Source: Deefgea rivuli DSM 18356
GTDB taxonomy: Bacteria; Pseudomonadota; Gammaproteobacteria; Burkholderiales; Chitinibacteraceae
Reading direction: 5' to 3'
DNA: 64,000 nucleotides
NCBI RefSeq assembly: GCF_000620145.1
Contig: NZ_JHVM01000003.1
Coordinates: 248,001 to 312,000, forward strand
Below, one piece after another: positions 10,059 to 18,183 of this stretch (within the stretch, counting starts at the first letter, position 1; each line of letters starts with the position of its first letter). Made by a program: the position numbers and the translations under genes. The notes under the pieces are model-generated. The model did not search any database. It saw only the letters and a list, made by a program, of their open reading frames with translations, and had not been told where the DNA came from.

Positions 10059-10083
10059 GGCCAGCTTTACGCTGGCCTCTTTA
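10059..10083 (+). terminator. Terminator after the imelysin gene
   Basis: GGCCAGC (10059-10065) / GCTGGCC (10071-10077) has a 5-nt loop, an A-run before it and a short T-rich tail. It may serve both convergent genes. Confidence 0.8.
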
Positions 10084-10099
10084 CTTCATCACGCAGGGA

Positions 10100-10435
10100 T
10101 TAAATTTCGCCATCCACATCAAAGCGATTCTGGCCATGACCTTCTTGGGCAAACCAATAAATCAGCACAATCCAACCAATCACCGGCACAAGACCAATTA
10201 ATTGCCACCAACCACTGCGGTTCGTATCATGCAAACGACGTGCGCCTACGGCAAGTGATGGCAACAAAGTCGCCAATGAAAACAACCCTGAAGCCACTTC
10301 GCTAAACATACCCAGCGCAATACTGACTAAAAACGTGAACAGCGCAAACCACCAGTATTCAGAACGAATTGCACGCCCTTTAAAATCGGCATATTTGCTA
10401 AAACAAATCTTAATTGATTCTTCAAATTTCATCAC
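10100..10435 (-). CDS. DUF805 family inner-membrane protein
   Basis: The 111-residue protein begins MMKFEESIKICFSKYADFKGRAIRSEYWWFALF, the typical DUF805 opening in which an aromatic/Arg patch precedes the first membrane helix. It continues with SLAVGARRLHDTNRSGWWQLI, the family's conserved RRLHDxxxSGWW motif, and a last helix (LVPVIGWIVLIYWF). The function of DUF805 proteins is unknown. It lies 69 nt before the ftsK stop in minus-strand order, so it probably has its own promoter. Confidence 0.9.
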   Translation of the reverse strand: MMKFEESIKICFSKYADFKGRAIRSEYWWFALFTFLVSIALGMFSEVASGLFSLATLLPSLAVGARRLHDTNRSGWWQLIGLVPVIGWIVLIYWFAQEGHGQNRFDVDGEI

Positions 10436-10504
10436 TCACACCACAAATAGATTTTAACGCCACCATCAAATCATCAAGTCCGGCACAAGGCAAGTGTAAG
10501 TAAA

Positions 10505-13117
10505 TTATTCTGCCAGCGGTGGTGCCAATACGGTACGGTTGCCGCTCGTCTCCATCGAACTGACCAAGCCAGCGGCTTCCATTTGCTCGATCAAACGCGC
10601 CGCGCGGTTGTAACCAATGCGCATTTGCCGCTGCACGCCAGAAATCGAGGCGCGACGGCTTTTGAGCACCAAAGCGACCGCTTCGTCATAGAGTGGATCA
10701 GCTTCTTCGCCCTCACTGGCACCGCCCGACCAACCGCTGCTGCCGCCATCCTCACCGACCACTGGATGCAAGACACCTTCAACATAGTTTGGCTCGCCAA
10801 GCTGTTTCAGATACTCGACGACACAATGCACTTCGGCATCATCGACAAAAGCGCCATGAATTCGCGTTGGATAGCCGGTTCCCGGTGGCAAGAACAGCAT
10901 ATCGCCCTGCCCCAACAAGGCTTCCGCGCCCATTTGATCGAGAATTGTTCGGCTATCAATTTTACTCGACACTTGAAACGCCAAGCGCGTTGGAATATTG
11001 GCTTTAATCAGGCCGGTAATCACATCCACCGACGGGCGCTGCGTCGCCAAAATCAAATGTATCCCAGCGGCACGCGCTTTTTGTGCCAAGCGCGCGATCA
11101 ATTCTTCGATTTTCTTCCCTGCGACCATCATCAAATCGGCAAACTCATCGACGACAACGACAATCAGCGGCAAGTGTTCGAGCGGCTCTGGATCTTCTGG
11201 CGTCAACGTAAATGGATTAGTCAGCTTGCGGCCTTTGGCAGCGGCATCAGCGACTTTTTGATTAAAGCCCGCCAAATTACGTACACCGAGCGCACTCAAC
11301 AGCCGATAGCGTTTTTCCATTTCGCCAACACACCAGTTCAGCGCATTGGCGGCGAGTTTCATATCAGTGACCACGGGCGCAAGCAAATGCGGAATGCCTT
11401 CGTAAATCGACAATTCCAGCATTTTCGGATCGATCATAATAAAGCGCACTTCATCGGGCGTGGCTTTAAATAAAATCGACAAAATCATCGCATTCACGCC
11501 GACCGATTTACCCGACCCCGTCGTGCCGGCCACCAGCATATGCGGCGTTTTGGCCAAATCAGTCGCCACGGGTAGGCCAGTAATATCTTTACCAAGCGCA
11601 ATCGTGATGGGAGAAGTTTGTTGATGATATTCCGGTGCAGATAAAATTTCGGACAAACGAATCATTTGCCTTGTTGGATTCGGTAGTTCCAAACCCATGC
11701 AGGTTTTACCCGGGATAGTTTCCACAACCCGCACTGCCGCGACGCCTAAAGAACGCGCCAAGTCTTTGGCTAAATTGACGACCTGTGCGCCGCGCACGCC
11801 CATCGCTGGCTCGACTTCAAAGCGGGTAATCACCGGACCTGCATAAGCATCAAGCACACTGACTTTGACTTTGAATTCAGTCAGTTTTTCTTCAATTAAA
11901 ATACTACGTTCCAGTAAATCTTCAGCGGTCACGGTTTGCTTACTTACCAGCGGTGGGCGCAACAAATCGAGTGGCAAGCACAGACCATTTTCGCACTCGC
12001 CCCACGCTGAATTGGGCTTGGCGGCACTGCTTAACGAGCTTAATTCATCTGGACGCAAAAATTGTGCCGGACGAGTAATCGCCGCTGGAGCTGTGTTAAG
12101 GGGCGCGGCAACAGGGTAAAACTCAGGCTCAACGAATACTGACGGCATCGCTATAGGCGCTTCGAATGCCGTAACCAATTGCGGCTCAACTGCCAGAGGT
12201 GGTACAAAAGTAGAAATTGTAATATTTTCTACGGGTATATGAATGCAGGCAACATCAGGCAATGGCTGTATAGTAATACCCTGCTCTACTACGGCTCGGC
12301 GCATAATAACTGGCGGCGCTAACGGCGGTTTCACGCCAATAGGCAAGTGCGCTTGCGCTTGCACTGCTTTAGCACTTACCGCCGCAGACAAACTTGCAGC
12401 AGGCGCGCCGCGCTTGCTGCGCTCAACGGGAGCTGGCTTGGCATGAATTTCTTGCAGGCGGCTGCGAATTTCTGCAGGATCAATCACTGGCAATGCCGCA
12501 GGAGCGGCTTTACTCGGCATTTTTGCACCTTCGGCAGCCAATTTACGCTGGCTAATGGCTAAATTCTGCTGAATTTGCTGCAAATCAATCGTCGGCAATT
12601 CTTTGCGCCTTGGCATGGGCGAAAACTCAACCGGCTTTGGTATCACGGCTTCAATCACAGGCATTACTCGGGATTCAAACGAGTGTATCGATTTAGGCTG
12701 CGTTGCTGCTGATGCACTCATTTCTGCGCTCTGTTCGGTTTCAGGCCTTGTGCGGATTTGTTCACGGAAAACTTCGCCATGACTTGAAAAGCTAGCGAGC
12801 GCTGGCTTTGCAAGCGTTTTTTCTGACGGAGTTGCAGGTGGCAGCTCAAAATCAGGCTCTTCACGCATCGGCGCTGAGTCATGTGCATCACGCGATCCTA
12901 ACTCTTTAATCATTCCCACCGCATGGCGCAATCCCGCCAAGCCTTTCTGTGCGACATTCACGACGGGCGACAGCGGCAATTCAAACACGCGATCTAGCGC
13001 AGGCCTACTTGGGTCGGACTCCTGATGCTGCTCTGCAGCTTGCTGCAGCACCTCATCTGACACATCGCCATCGAGTTTTTTATTTAAAGATTCAAACAAA
13101 TTTTTAATTTTTTTCAT
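10505..13117 (-). CDS. ftsK: FtsK/SpoIIIE-type DNA translocase lacking the N-terminal membrane domain
   Basis: The 870-residue protein has a long, Pro/Ala-rich low-complexity N-terminal half (about 1-370). The alpha/beta motor follows, with Walker [15 protein letters not shown] (about 530), Walker [14 protein letters not shown] (about 650) and [23 protein letters not shown]-terminal gamma winged helix ends it (about 805-868; [28 protein letters not shown]), which in FtsK reads KOPS sequences. No transmembrane helix is visible. An in-frame TAA lies one codon before the ATG, so a membrane domain cannot be encoded further upstream in this frame. Canonical FtsK has four N-terminal helices that anchor it at the septum. 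A second, membrane-anchored FtsK may exist elsewhere in the genome. A 48-nt dispersed repeat lies inside the linker. Confidence 0.9.
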   Translation of the reverse strand: MKKIKNLFESLNKKLDGDVSDEVLQQAAEQHQESDPSRPALDRVFELPLSPVVNVAQKGLAGLRHAVGMIKELGSRDAHDSAPMREEPDFELPPATPSEKTLAKPALASFSSHGEVFREQIRTRPETEQSAEMSASAATQPKSIHSFESRVMPVIEAVIPKPVEFSPMPRRKELPTIDLQQIQQNLAISQRKLAAEGAKMPSKAAPAALPVIDPAEIRSRLQEIHAKPAPVERSKRGAPAASLSAAVSAKAVQAQAHLPIGVKPPLAPPVIMRRAVVEQGITIQPLPDVACIHIPVENITISTFVPPLAVEPQLVTAFEAPIAMPSVFVEPEFYPVAAPLNTAPAAITRPAQFLRPDELSSLSSAAKPNSAWGECENGLCLPLDLLRPPLVSKQTVTAEDLLERSILIEEKLTEFKVKVSVLDAYAGPVITRFEVEPAMGVRGAQVVNLAKDLARSLGVAAVRVVETIPGKTCMGLELPNPTRQMIRLSEILSAPEYHQQTSPITIALGKDITGLPVATDLAKTPHMLVAGTTGSGKSVGVNAMILSILFKATPDEVRFIMIDPKMLELSIYEGIPHLLAPVVTDMKLAANALNWCVGEMEKRYRLLSALGVRNLAGFNQKVADAAAKGRKLTNPFTLTPEDPEPLEHLPLIVVVVDEFADLMMVAGKKIEELIARLAQKARAAGIHLILATQRPSVDVITGLIKANIPTRLAFQVSSKIDSRTILDQMGAEALLGQGDMLFLPPGTGYPTRIHGAFVDDAEVHCVVEYLKQLGEPNYVEGVLHPVVGEDGGSSGWSGGASEGEEADPLYDEAVALVLKSRRASISGVQRQMRIGYNRAARLIEQMEAAGLVSSMETSGNRTVLAPPLAE
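12233..12280 (-). repeat. 48-nt GGTAT...ATACCC element inside ftsK
   Basis: On the minus strand it starts GGTATTA and ends ATATACCC at exactly 48 nt, with CCTGC at internal positions 32-36 where other copies have CCTAC. It is read in frame as part of the FtsK linker (about residues 280-295). Confidence 0.55.
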
Positions 13118-13120
13118 TTT

Positions 13121-13483
13121 TTACGCAGTAGCAGAACGATCTAACACGACAAAATATTTACGCACAGCTTCAAGCACTTCAAAGCGCCCCACAAAACCCG
13201 CCGGAATCACCGCAGCTTCACCCGTGCTGACCACAACGCCCTCGCCCGCCTCATCCCACAAACATACTTTGCCTTCAATCACGCAGAAAAACTCTTCTTT
13301 ATCAGCGGCAAACTGAATTTTCCACGCGCCCACTTCACAAGCCCAAATGCCACACGACAGCTGCTTGTCCGAACTTTCATAATGCGACCACGTTGTGCGT
13401 TGCGGATTTCCCGAAACCAAGCGATCGACTCTAGGCTGATCGAAAGTCGGCACAACAAGTGCATTAAAATGTGTAATTCCCAC
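13121..13483 (-). CDS. Cupin-domain protein (DUF861/EutQ-like)
   Basis: The single beta-barrel cupin has about 120 residues: CGIWACEVGAWKIQFAADKEEFFCVIEGKVCLWDEAGEG, then STGEAAVIPAGFVGRFEVLE. This matches the DUF861 type, which lacks the classic His-rich metal site. The frame could start as far upstream as 13570. I prefer the GTG at 13483 because GGAG sits 6 nt before it, family members begin near this point (VDRLVSGNPQRTTW), and the longer version would run through an intergenic inverted repeat. Its stop is followed by AAA and the ftsK ATG in the same frame, so the two are cotranscribed. Function unknown. Confidence 0.8.
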   Translation of the reverse strand: MGITHFNALVVPTFDQPRVDRLVSGNPQRTTWSHYESSDKQLSCGIWACEVGAWKIQFAADKEEFFCVIEGKVCLWDEAGEGVVVSTGEAAVIPAGFVGRFEVLEAVRKYFVVLDRSATA

Positions 13484-13523
13484 AACGGACTCCAGCGGCA
13501 AACCAAGTTCAAAAACAATTCCC

Positions 13524-13616
13524 CCACGAAAAACACGAAAACGGTCTATTTCTTGCAAGGACCTTAGCAATTAACTTTTTAGCTCGTTTGCTTTTCTTTC
13601 GTGCCTTTCGTGATCA
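13524..13616. repeat. Intergenic inverted repeat with CACGAAA units
   Basis: The left part holds CCACGAAAAACACGAAAA (13524 on) and the right part TTTCGTGCCTTTCGTGATCA, ending near 13616. The arms are complementary, about 50 nt apart. The same units form the larger inverted repeat at 35665-35782. Confidence 0.65.
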
Positions 13617-13642
13617 CAGGCTTTTAGTCTTGAAACGCACAA

Positions 13643-15094
13643 TTATTCCAAATCGCTCGACCAGCCATCTGGCCGCATCAGTGCATTATCAAAGCGTGAA
13701 TGCATCCCTTGGAACACCAGCGGAATTTTGCCGGTGGGACCATTCCGGTGCTTACCCAAAATGCATTCGGCGATGCCTTTAAACTGGCTGTCCGGATTGT
13801 AATACTCGTCACGATACAAAAACATAATCAAGTCGGCATCCTGCTCAATTGCGCCAGATTCACGCAAATCGGACATCATTGGACGTTTATCAGTCCGCTG
13901 CTCAACCGAACGGCTCAATTGCGACAGCGCAATAATCGGGCATTTCAGCTCCCGCGCGAGCCCTTTCAGCGAACGTGAAATTTCGCCCAACTCGGTCGCG
14001 CGATTTTGATCTTTTGCGCCTGAGCGACCGGCCATCAACTGCAAATAGTCGATCACGATCAAACCCAGCTGGCCACCGCACTGACGCGCCAACCGGCGTG
14101 ATTTAGTCCTAATATCCAGCGCGGTTAGTGCGCCAGTTTCTTCAATAAAAATCGGTGCCTCAGACAGTTTACCGACGGCATGCGTCAAGCGTAGCCAATC
14201 GTCGTCTTCAAAACGGCCGGTTTTGAGCTTGTGCATATCGATCTTGCCGACCGACCCCACCATCCGCATCCCGAGCTGCGCGGCACCCATTTCCATCGAG
14301 AAAATCGCCACCGGTAATTTACTGTCAATTGCGACATTTTCGGCAATATTGATCGAAAATGCAGTTTTACCCATTGATGGACGACCTGCGACAATAATCA
14401 AATCGCCACCTTGCAGACCGGAAGTCATTTTATCCAGATCAATAAAACCCGTCGGCGTGCCGGTAATTTCAGAAGGATTGTCTTGTTGATAGAGATAATC
14501 GATACGCTCAACGATTTCTTTCAGGATGGGCGGCATCGCAAAAAAGCCCTGGCTGCCTTTTTGCGATTGCTCGGCAATCATAAACACGCGGGATTCCGCT
14601 TCATCGAGCAATTGCTTGGCATCGCGGCCATCGGGAAAGAATGTCGCATCAGCGATTTCAGTCGCGACGCTGGCCAACTGACGCATCACCGATTTTTCGC
14701 GAACGATTTCCGCGTAGCGGCGAATATTGGCCGCCGAGGGGGTATTTTGTACCAGCGAGCCTAGATAGGCGAGTCCACCGATATACATCAGGTCATTGGT
14801 CGTATCGAGCGACTCTTTAACCGTGATCACATCGGCTGGCCTATTGTGCTCCACCAGTTTTACAATCGCTTGATAAATGCGTCGATGATCTTCACGATAA
14901 AAATCACCATCGCCAATCACGTCGGCAATTTTATCGAATGCCTGATTGTCGAGCATCAAACCACCGAGCACCGATTGCTCTGCTTCAACCGAGTGCGGCG
15001 GGATGCGATACACCGCGGTTTCGTCCTGCTGACGCGCATCGCTTCTATAGCTCGCTTGCGCCTCGTTCACTTGGTCGGTACGATAATCAGTCAT
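13643..15094 (-). CDS. dnaB: Replicative DNA helicase
   Basis: The 483-residue protein starts with the DnaB N-terminal domain (PPHSVEAEQSVLGGLMLDNQAF). The RecA-like motor carries Walker A GRPSMGKTAFSIN (about 238-250), the H3 region LIVIDYLQLM and LSQLSRSVEQRTDKRPMMSDLRESGAIEQDAD. It is the hexameric 5'-3' fork helicase that binds DnaG and the clamp loader. No intein is present and the length is normal. It is transcribed divergently from ratA, with 48 nt between. Confidence 0.97.
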   Translation of the reverse strand: MTDYRTDQVNEAQASYRSDARQQDETAVYRIPPHSVEAEQSVLGGLMLDNQAFDKIADVIGDGDFYREDHRRIYQAIVKLVEHNRPADVITVKESLDTTNDLMYIGGLAYLGSLVQNTPSAANIRRYAEIVREKSVMRQLASVATEIADATFFPDGRDAKQLLDEAESRVFMIAEQSQKGSQGFFAMPPILKEIVERIDYLYQQDNPSEITGTPTGFIDLDKMTSGLQGGDLIIVAGRPSMGKTAFSINIAENVAIDSKLPVAIFSMEMGAAQLGMRMVGSVGKIDMHKLKTGRFEDDDWLRLTHAVGKLSEAPIFIEETGALTALDIRTKSRRLARQCGGQLGLIVIDYLQLMAGRSGAKDQNRATELGEISRSLKGLARELKCPIIALSQLSRSVEQRTDKRPMMSDLRESGAIEQDADLIMFLYRDEYYNPDSQFKGIAECILGKHRNGPTGKIPLVFQGMHSRFDNALMRPDGWSSDLE

Positions 15095-15142
15095 TTATCA
15101 ATCACAGGGTAAATTAGCTCGCTATTTTACCCTCTCAAAGCC

Positions 15143-15571
15143 ATGCAGTGTTTACGCAAATCAGTTCTAGTTTCCCATTCAGCGCAAGAAATGTTCGATT
15201 TAGTCGATCGCGTTGAAGATTACCCTCGATTTCTGCCTTGGTGCGGCGGCGTGGAAGTTCACGAACGCAGTGATGAGGTCTTGGATGTAACTATTAAAAT
15301 TGAGTTTTTAAAGGTCAGTACCTTTTTTCGCACCCGCGACACCAAATCAAACAATGAAATTGTGATGCACTTTGTCGACGGCCCGTTCAAGGCGTTGACC
15401 GGCATCTGGCGCTTTACGCCGCTAATGGAAGACGCCTGCAAAATCGAGTTTGAATTGGATTATGAATTTTCTAATCGCACGCTCGATGCGATTATCGGCC
15501 CTGTCTTTGGCAAAATTACGTCGACCTTTGTGGATGCTTTTGTGAAAGAAGCGGATAGAAAATTCGGCTAA
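15143..15571 (+). CDS. ratA: RatA / Coq10-type START-domain protein
   Basis: The 142-residue protein matches the small polyketide-cyclase/START fold of the RatA/YfjG and Coq10 family (SAQEMFDLVDRVEDYPRFLPWCGGVEV; a C-terminal helix TFVDAFVKEADRKFG). Coq10 homologues bind ubiquinone and help respiration. E. coli RatA has been reported to inhibit 70S ribosome assembly, so the role in this organism is open. The rnfH gene follows on the same strand, the usual ratA-rnfH pairing, with an 87-nt gap that contains a short dispersed repeat. Confidence 0.9.
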   Translation: MQCLRKSVLVSHSAQEMFDLVDRVEDYPRFLPWCGGVEVHERSDEVLDVTIKIEFLKVSTFFRTRDTKSNNEIVMHFVDGPFKALTGIWRFTPLMEDACKIEFELDYEFSNRTLDAIIGPVFGKITSTFVDAFVKEADRKFG

Positions 15572-15586
15572 TTTCAATCTTTACTG

Positions 15587-15619
15587 GGTATACCAATCCA
15601 AGCCAATTAAAACATACCC
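15587..15619 (+). repeat. 33-nt shortened copy of the 48-nt element
   Basis: It starts GGTATAC and ends ACATACCC. The last 20 nt (from AAGCC) align with the last 20 nt of the copy at 25591-25638; about 15 nt of the middle are missing. Confidence 0.5.
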
Positions 15620-15658
15620 GCCAAGGCAATACCCAAACAAACCATCTTAGGGGTTTTT

Positions 15659-15970
15659 ATGAGCGAATTCATTACCGTTGAAGTCGTCTACGCAACGCCT
15701 CAAAAACAAAAACTGTGTAGCGTCAAAGTAGCTAACGGCAGCACGGCACAAGAAGCCATTCAAAAATCAGGAATTTTGAGCGAATTTCCTGAGATCGACT
15801 TATCAACACAAAAGATCGGCATCTTTGCCAAAGCCGTCAAGCTAGATACCGTTTTGCGCGAAAAAGATCGCGTAGAAATCTACCGCCCCTTGATTGCCGA
15901 CCCAAAAGAAGTTCGCCGCCAGCGCGCCGAAGCGGGAAAGGTGATGAAAAAAGGTGGTGGGGAGGCTTAA
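15659..15970 (+). CDS. rnfH: RnfH family (RatB) ubiquitin-like-fold protein
   Basis: The 103-residue protein begins MSEFITVEVVYATPQKQKL and contains LSEFPEIDLSTQKIGIFAKAVKLDTVLREKDRVEIYRPLIADPKEVRRQRAE, the conserved RnfH beta-grasp core and tail. Despite the name, a link to the Rnf complex is not established for most members. The ribosome-binding site AGGGG is well placed before the ATG at 15659. It follows ratA as expected. Confidence 0.93.
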   Translation: MSEFITVEVVYATPQKQKLCSVKVANGSTAQEAIQKSGILSEFPEIDLSTQKIGIFAKAVKLDTVLREKDRVEIYRPLIADPKEVRRQRAEAGKVMKKGGGEA

Positions 15971-16140
15971 TACGGGCGGAGATTGGCCTCCAATTCAACA
16001 ACTAGCCTAAAATAAATAAAGCAATTGCATCAGCAAACTACTACGGGTTTTACTTTACGCGAATAACTCATTCGATTAGCATCGATCAGCCCAAAAAGCC
16101 AAGTTTTTACCATGTCGACTTTTTAAACGGATCGCAGCTA

Positions 16141-16905
16141 ATGTCAGCAAAAAAAACGCCCTCAGTAATGCTTATGCTCATTGCTCTATTTGTAGGCTCT
16201 ACGCTTTATTTTTCAGGAGAGTCCATTTACCGTAGTCAAGCCACTGAACAGGCTCGTACAGTGGCTGATTTGGTGGAAAATATAGGCAAATGGGCGTCCC
16301 AATATCGTGGACTTTGGGTTAAGGACAGTAAAGGTAAACAAATCGACCTCGGCTCTCACCTTGACACATTAGTGGTCACCCCTTCAGTAGCAAACAATAG
16401 TGAAATTACGCCTGAAGAAGCCAACGACATCATGCAATTTCACTTGAAGAACCCCGCTTTAATTCAACGTGAAATCTCTGATTTAACCGAAAAATCGGCC
16501 TCAACCACCAAATTCAGAATTACATCTGACAAATACATGAACCCTAAAAATGCACCCAATGCATTTGAAACTCATGCGATAAATGAGATCAGAAAAACCA
16601 ACGCCCGCGAACTTACCAAGGTTGAAAATGGTGAATTACACTACGCTCGCGCCTTGGTTGCCACAGAAGCCTGCATGCGCTGCCACGATACAGCCGCAAA
16701 AGCACCAGCAGCCGTGCGCGATTTGTATCCAGATCAAGGATACGGCTATGAAGTTGGTAAAGTGGCTGGCGTAATCGCCGTCACTATTCCATATCAATAC
16801 TCGCCTCAAACATTACTAAACGGTTTTGATTTATGGGCTTGGCTTTCCTTCGCTGGCCTATTGCTCGTTCTTGCCATCGCATTTAGAAGCAAATCTTCCA
16901 AGTAA
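16141..16905 (+). CDS. Membrane-bound DUF3365 (Tll0287-like) haem-binding protein
   Basis: The 254-residue protein has an N-terminal membrane anchor (SVMLMLIALFVGSTLYFSG), a periplasmic DUF3365 domain and a C-terminal membrane helix (LWAWLSFAGLLLVLAIAF). The domain holds one CxxCH haem-c site (TEACMRCHDTAA, about 175-186) and ends VAGVIAVTIPYQYSP. DUF3365 usually occurs as the sensor part of histidine kinases or chemoreceptors and is thought to bind haem for redox or gas sensing. Here it stands alone with no kinase or signalling output. An RBS is not clear. No partner gene is evident next to it. Confidence 0.82.
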   Translation: MSAKKTPSVMLMLIALFVGSTLYFSGESIYRSQATEQARTVADLVENIGKWASQYRGLWVKDSKGKQIDLGSHLDTLVVTPSVANNSEITPEEANDIMQFHLKNPALIQREISDLTEKSASTTKFRITSDKYMNPKNAPNAFETHAINEIRKTNARELTKVENGELHYARALVATEACMRCHDTAAKAPAAVRDLYPDQGYGYEVGKVAGVIAVTIPYQYSPQTLLNGFDLWAWLSFAGLLLVLAIAFRSKSSK

Positions 16906-16976
16906 AATAAGCAATCCACTCCGTTTCTACACAAAAATGCGCAGAAGCGGAGTTTCCACTCAACATACCCCTTGCA

Positions 16977-17004
16977 GGTATATCAGAAGCAGCCTAATAT
17001 ACCC
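16977..17004 (+). repeat. 28-nt shortened copy of the 48-nt element
   Basis: GGTATAT at its start and GCCTAATATACCC at its end match the ends of the full-length copies, with the middle deleted. It is separated by 6 nt on each side from a preceding ACATACCC tail (16963-16970) and from the full-length copy that follows. Confidence 0.55.
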
Positions 17005-17010
17005 TTCATG

Positions 17011-17058
17011 GGTATGAGTCAGAACACTCTCTTTGCAAGTGCCTCTATCGACATACCC
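17011..17058 (+). repeat. 48-nt element in tandem upstream of copZ
   Basis: It begins GGTATGA, has GCCTCT at internal positions 31-36 and ends ACATACCC at exactly 48 nt. It lies 126 nt before the copZ start. Confidence 0.6.
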
Positions 17059-17184
17059 ATTGAGAGATTGGCGCGTATTCGATACAGCCGTTGGTTGCGC
17101 TTGGATGAATGACCCAAACGATCATTAATGCCACTTTCAAATCGCGCAAAAATACGGTAGTGCGGGCAAGACCATGGAGTATCA

Positions 17185-17400
17185 ATGAACACCACAAGCA
17201 TTGAAATTCAAATTGAAGGAATGACGTGCGGGGGCTGTACAGCTCGCGTAACACGCGCCCTACAAGCCGTGACAGGGGTGCAGTCGGCCAATGTCACTTT
17301 AAACCCTGGTGCGGCACAGATCGTGTTCGACGCCAATCAAACCAGCCGTTTATCGCTGGAAACCACCCTAGAGGAAGCTGGATATGCCATCAAGCACTAA
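17185..17400 (+). CDS. copZ: Heavy-metal-associated (CopZ-like) metallochaperone
   Basis: The 71-residue single HMA domain carries the metal-binding loop GMTCGGC (residues 13-19) and the ferredoxin-like pattern TARVTRALQAVTGVQSANVTLNPGAAQIVFDA. The two Cys of MTCGGC bind Cu(I), less often another soft metal. GGAG lies 8 nt before the ATG. The last 17 nt overlap the CsoR-like gene. No copper ATPase gene is adjacent, so the delivery target is elsewhere. Confidence 0.9.
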   Translation: MNTTSIEIQIEGMTCGGCTARVTRALQAVTGVQSANVTLNPGAAQIVFDANQTSRLSLETTLEEAGYAIKH

Positions 17401-17689
17401 GAAAGCCCAAGATAAAACTCAAATGCCACGCCCTAACAAAGATTTGTTAGTTAAGCGCCTGAACCGCATCGTCGGCCAAGTATCGGGCATCACCCGCATG
17501 GTTGAAGAAGAAAAATACAGCGGCGACATTTTGAATCAAGTGGCTGCCGCACGCTCAGCGCTTGATGCTTTGGGCTTGATCTTGCTCGAACAACAAACCC
17601 AAGATTGCATCGCTCAAGCCCTTAAAACGGGCAAAGGCGAAGAAGCTGCAGCGCAATTGATGCAAGTTGTGAAAAAAGTACGCGGTTAA
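17384..17689 (+). CDS. CsoR/RcnR/FrmR-family (DUF156) repressor with incomplete ligand set
   Basis: The 101-residue protein is an all-helical DUF156 regulator (VKRLNRIVGQVSGITRMVEEEKYSGDILNQVAAARSAL). GAGGAAG is well spaced before the ATG at 17384, inside the copZ end, so translation is coupled. Aligned by eye to M. tuberculosis CsoR, whose Cu ligands are Cys36, His61 and Cys65, this protein has Ser (in YSGD), Gln (in EQQTQDC) and Cys. Two of three ligands are gone. The FrmR Cys/His pair and the CstR Cys/Cys pair are also incomplete. Copper sensing by the classic site is therefore unlikely, even though the gene sits with copZ. The inducer is unknown. Confidence 0.88.
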   Translation: MPSSTKKAQDKTQMPRPNKDLLVKRLNRIVGQVSGITRMVEEEKYSGDILNQVAAARSALDALGLILLEQQTQDCIAQALKTGKGEEAAAQLMQVVKKVRG

Positions 17690-17699
17690 TTGATTACTG

Positions 17700-17729
17700 A
17701 AAAAATCCCGCATTTATGCGGGATTTTTT
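17700..17729 (+). terminator. Terminator after the csoR-like gene
   Basis: AAATCCCGCAT / ATGCGGGATTT is a strong stem with a very short loop, followed by a T-run ending near 17729. Confidence 0.9.
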
Positions 17730-17756
17730 ACGTCATTTAATGCTCAATGCTAGATA

Positions 17757-17804
17757 GGTATTGCCATGTATTCTTTTAAAATAAAAGCCTACATACATAT
17801 ACCC
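17757..17804 (+). repeat. 48-nt element downstream of the csoR terminator
   Basis: It begins GGTATTG, has TGTAT at 11-15, AAAAGCCTAC at 27-36 and ends ATATACCC at exactly 48 nt. The middle can form a CTTTT/AAAAG inner hairpin. Confidence 0.65.
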
Positions 17805-18183
17805 ACTCAAATTTATATTCACATCCACTACCATATTTAGCCCTAGCCAACATTTAAATAATCTTCTTTAGCCAACGTCTTTTCAAGCCACTCTGAAAAT
17901 CAAGCAGATCATCAGTACCACAATGCGCTTCAAAAAACTTACAACACCAAAGTAAAATTATAAACCAATAGTATATTGATTTATGCCATTTGAAATATAG
18001 ACTCTATAGATATACACCCTCAAAAAAATAGAATCACGCGCTATTGAAACGGTAAAACCGGCTCAAAAACCACGCTACAACACAGCAATACTGACAATAA
18101 AAACATAAAATAAATACATTTAAATTCAGTCATTTATTTGGTTTTGATCTAACTTTAAGAAAGCTATTCTTAAGGAATACATC
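17805..18183. other. AT-rich non-coding stretch before the GGDEF-EAL gene
   Basis: No ORF of substance is visible. At 17970-18017 lies what looks like a decayed copy of the 48-nt element (AGTATAT at its start, ATAG-ATATACAC at its end). The promoter and the AGGA ribosome-binding site of the next gene must lie near the right end; no clear -35/-10 pair was picked. Confidence 0.5.

Noticed and set aside
13484-13570. Upstream extension of the cupin gene
   Set aside because: The extension runs into the CACGAAA inverted repeat; the GTG at 13483 has a good ribosome-binding site and fits family starts.
16999-17015. Perfect palindrome taken first as a CsoR operator
   Set aside because: It is the junction of two adjacent copies of the dispersed element with their standard ends, so no separate operator is needed; kept only as a finding.
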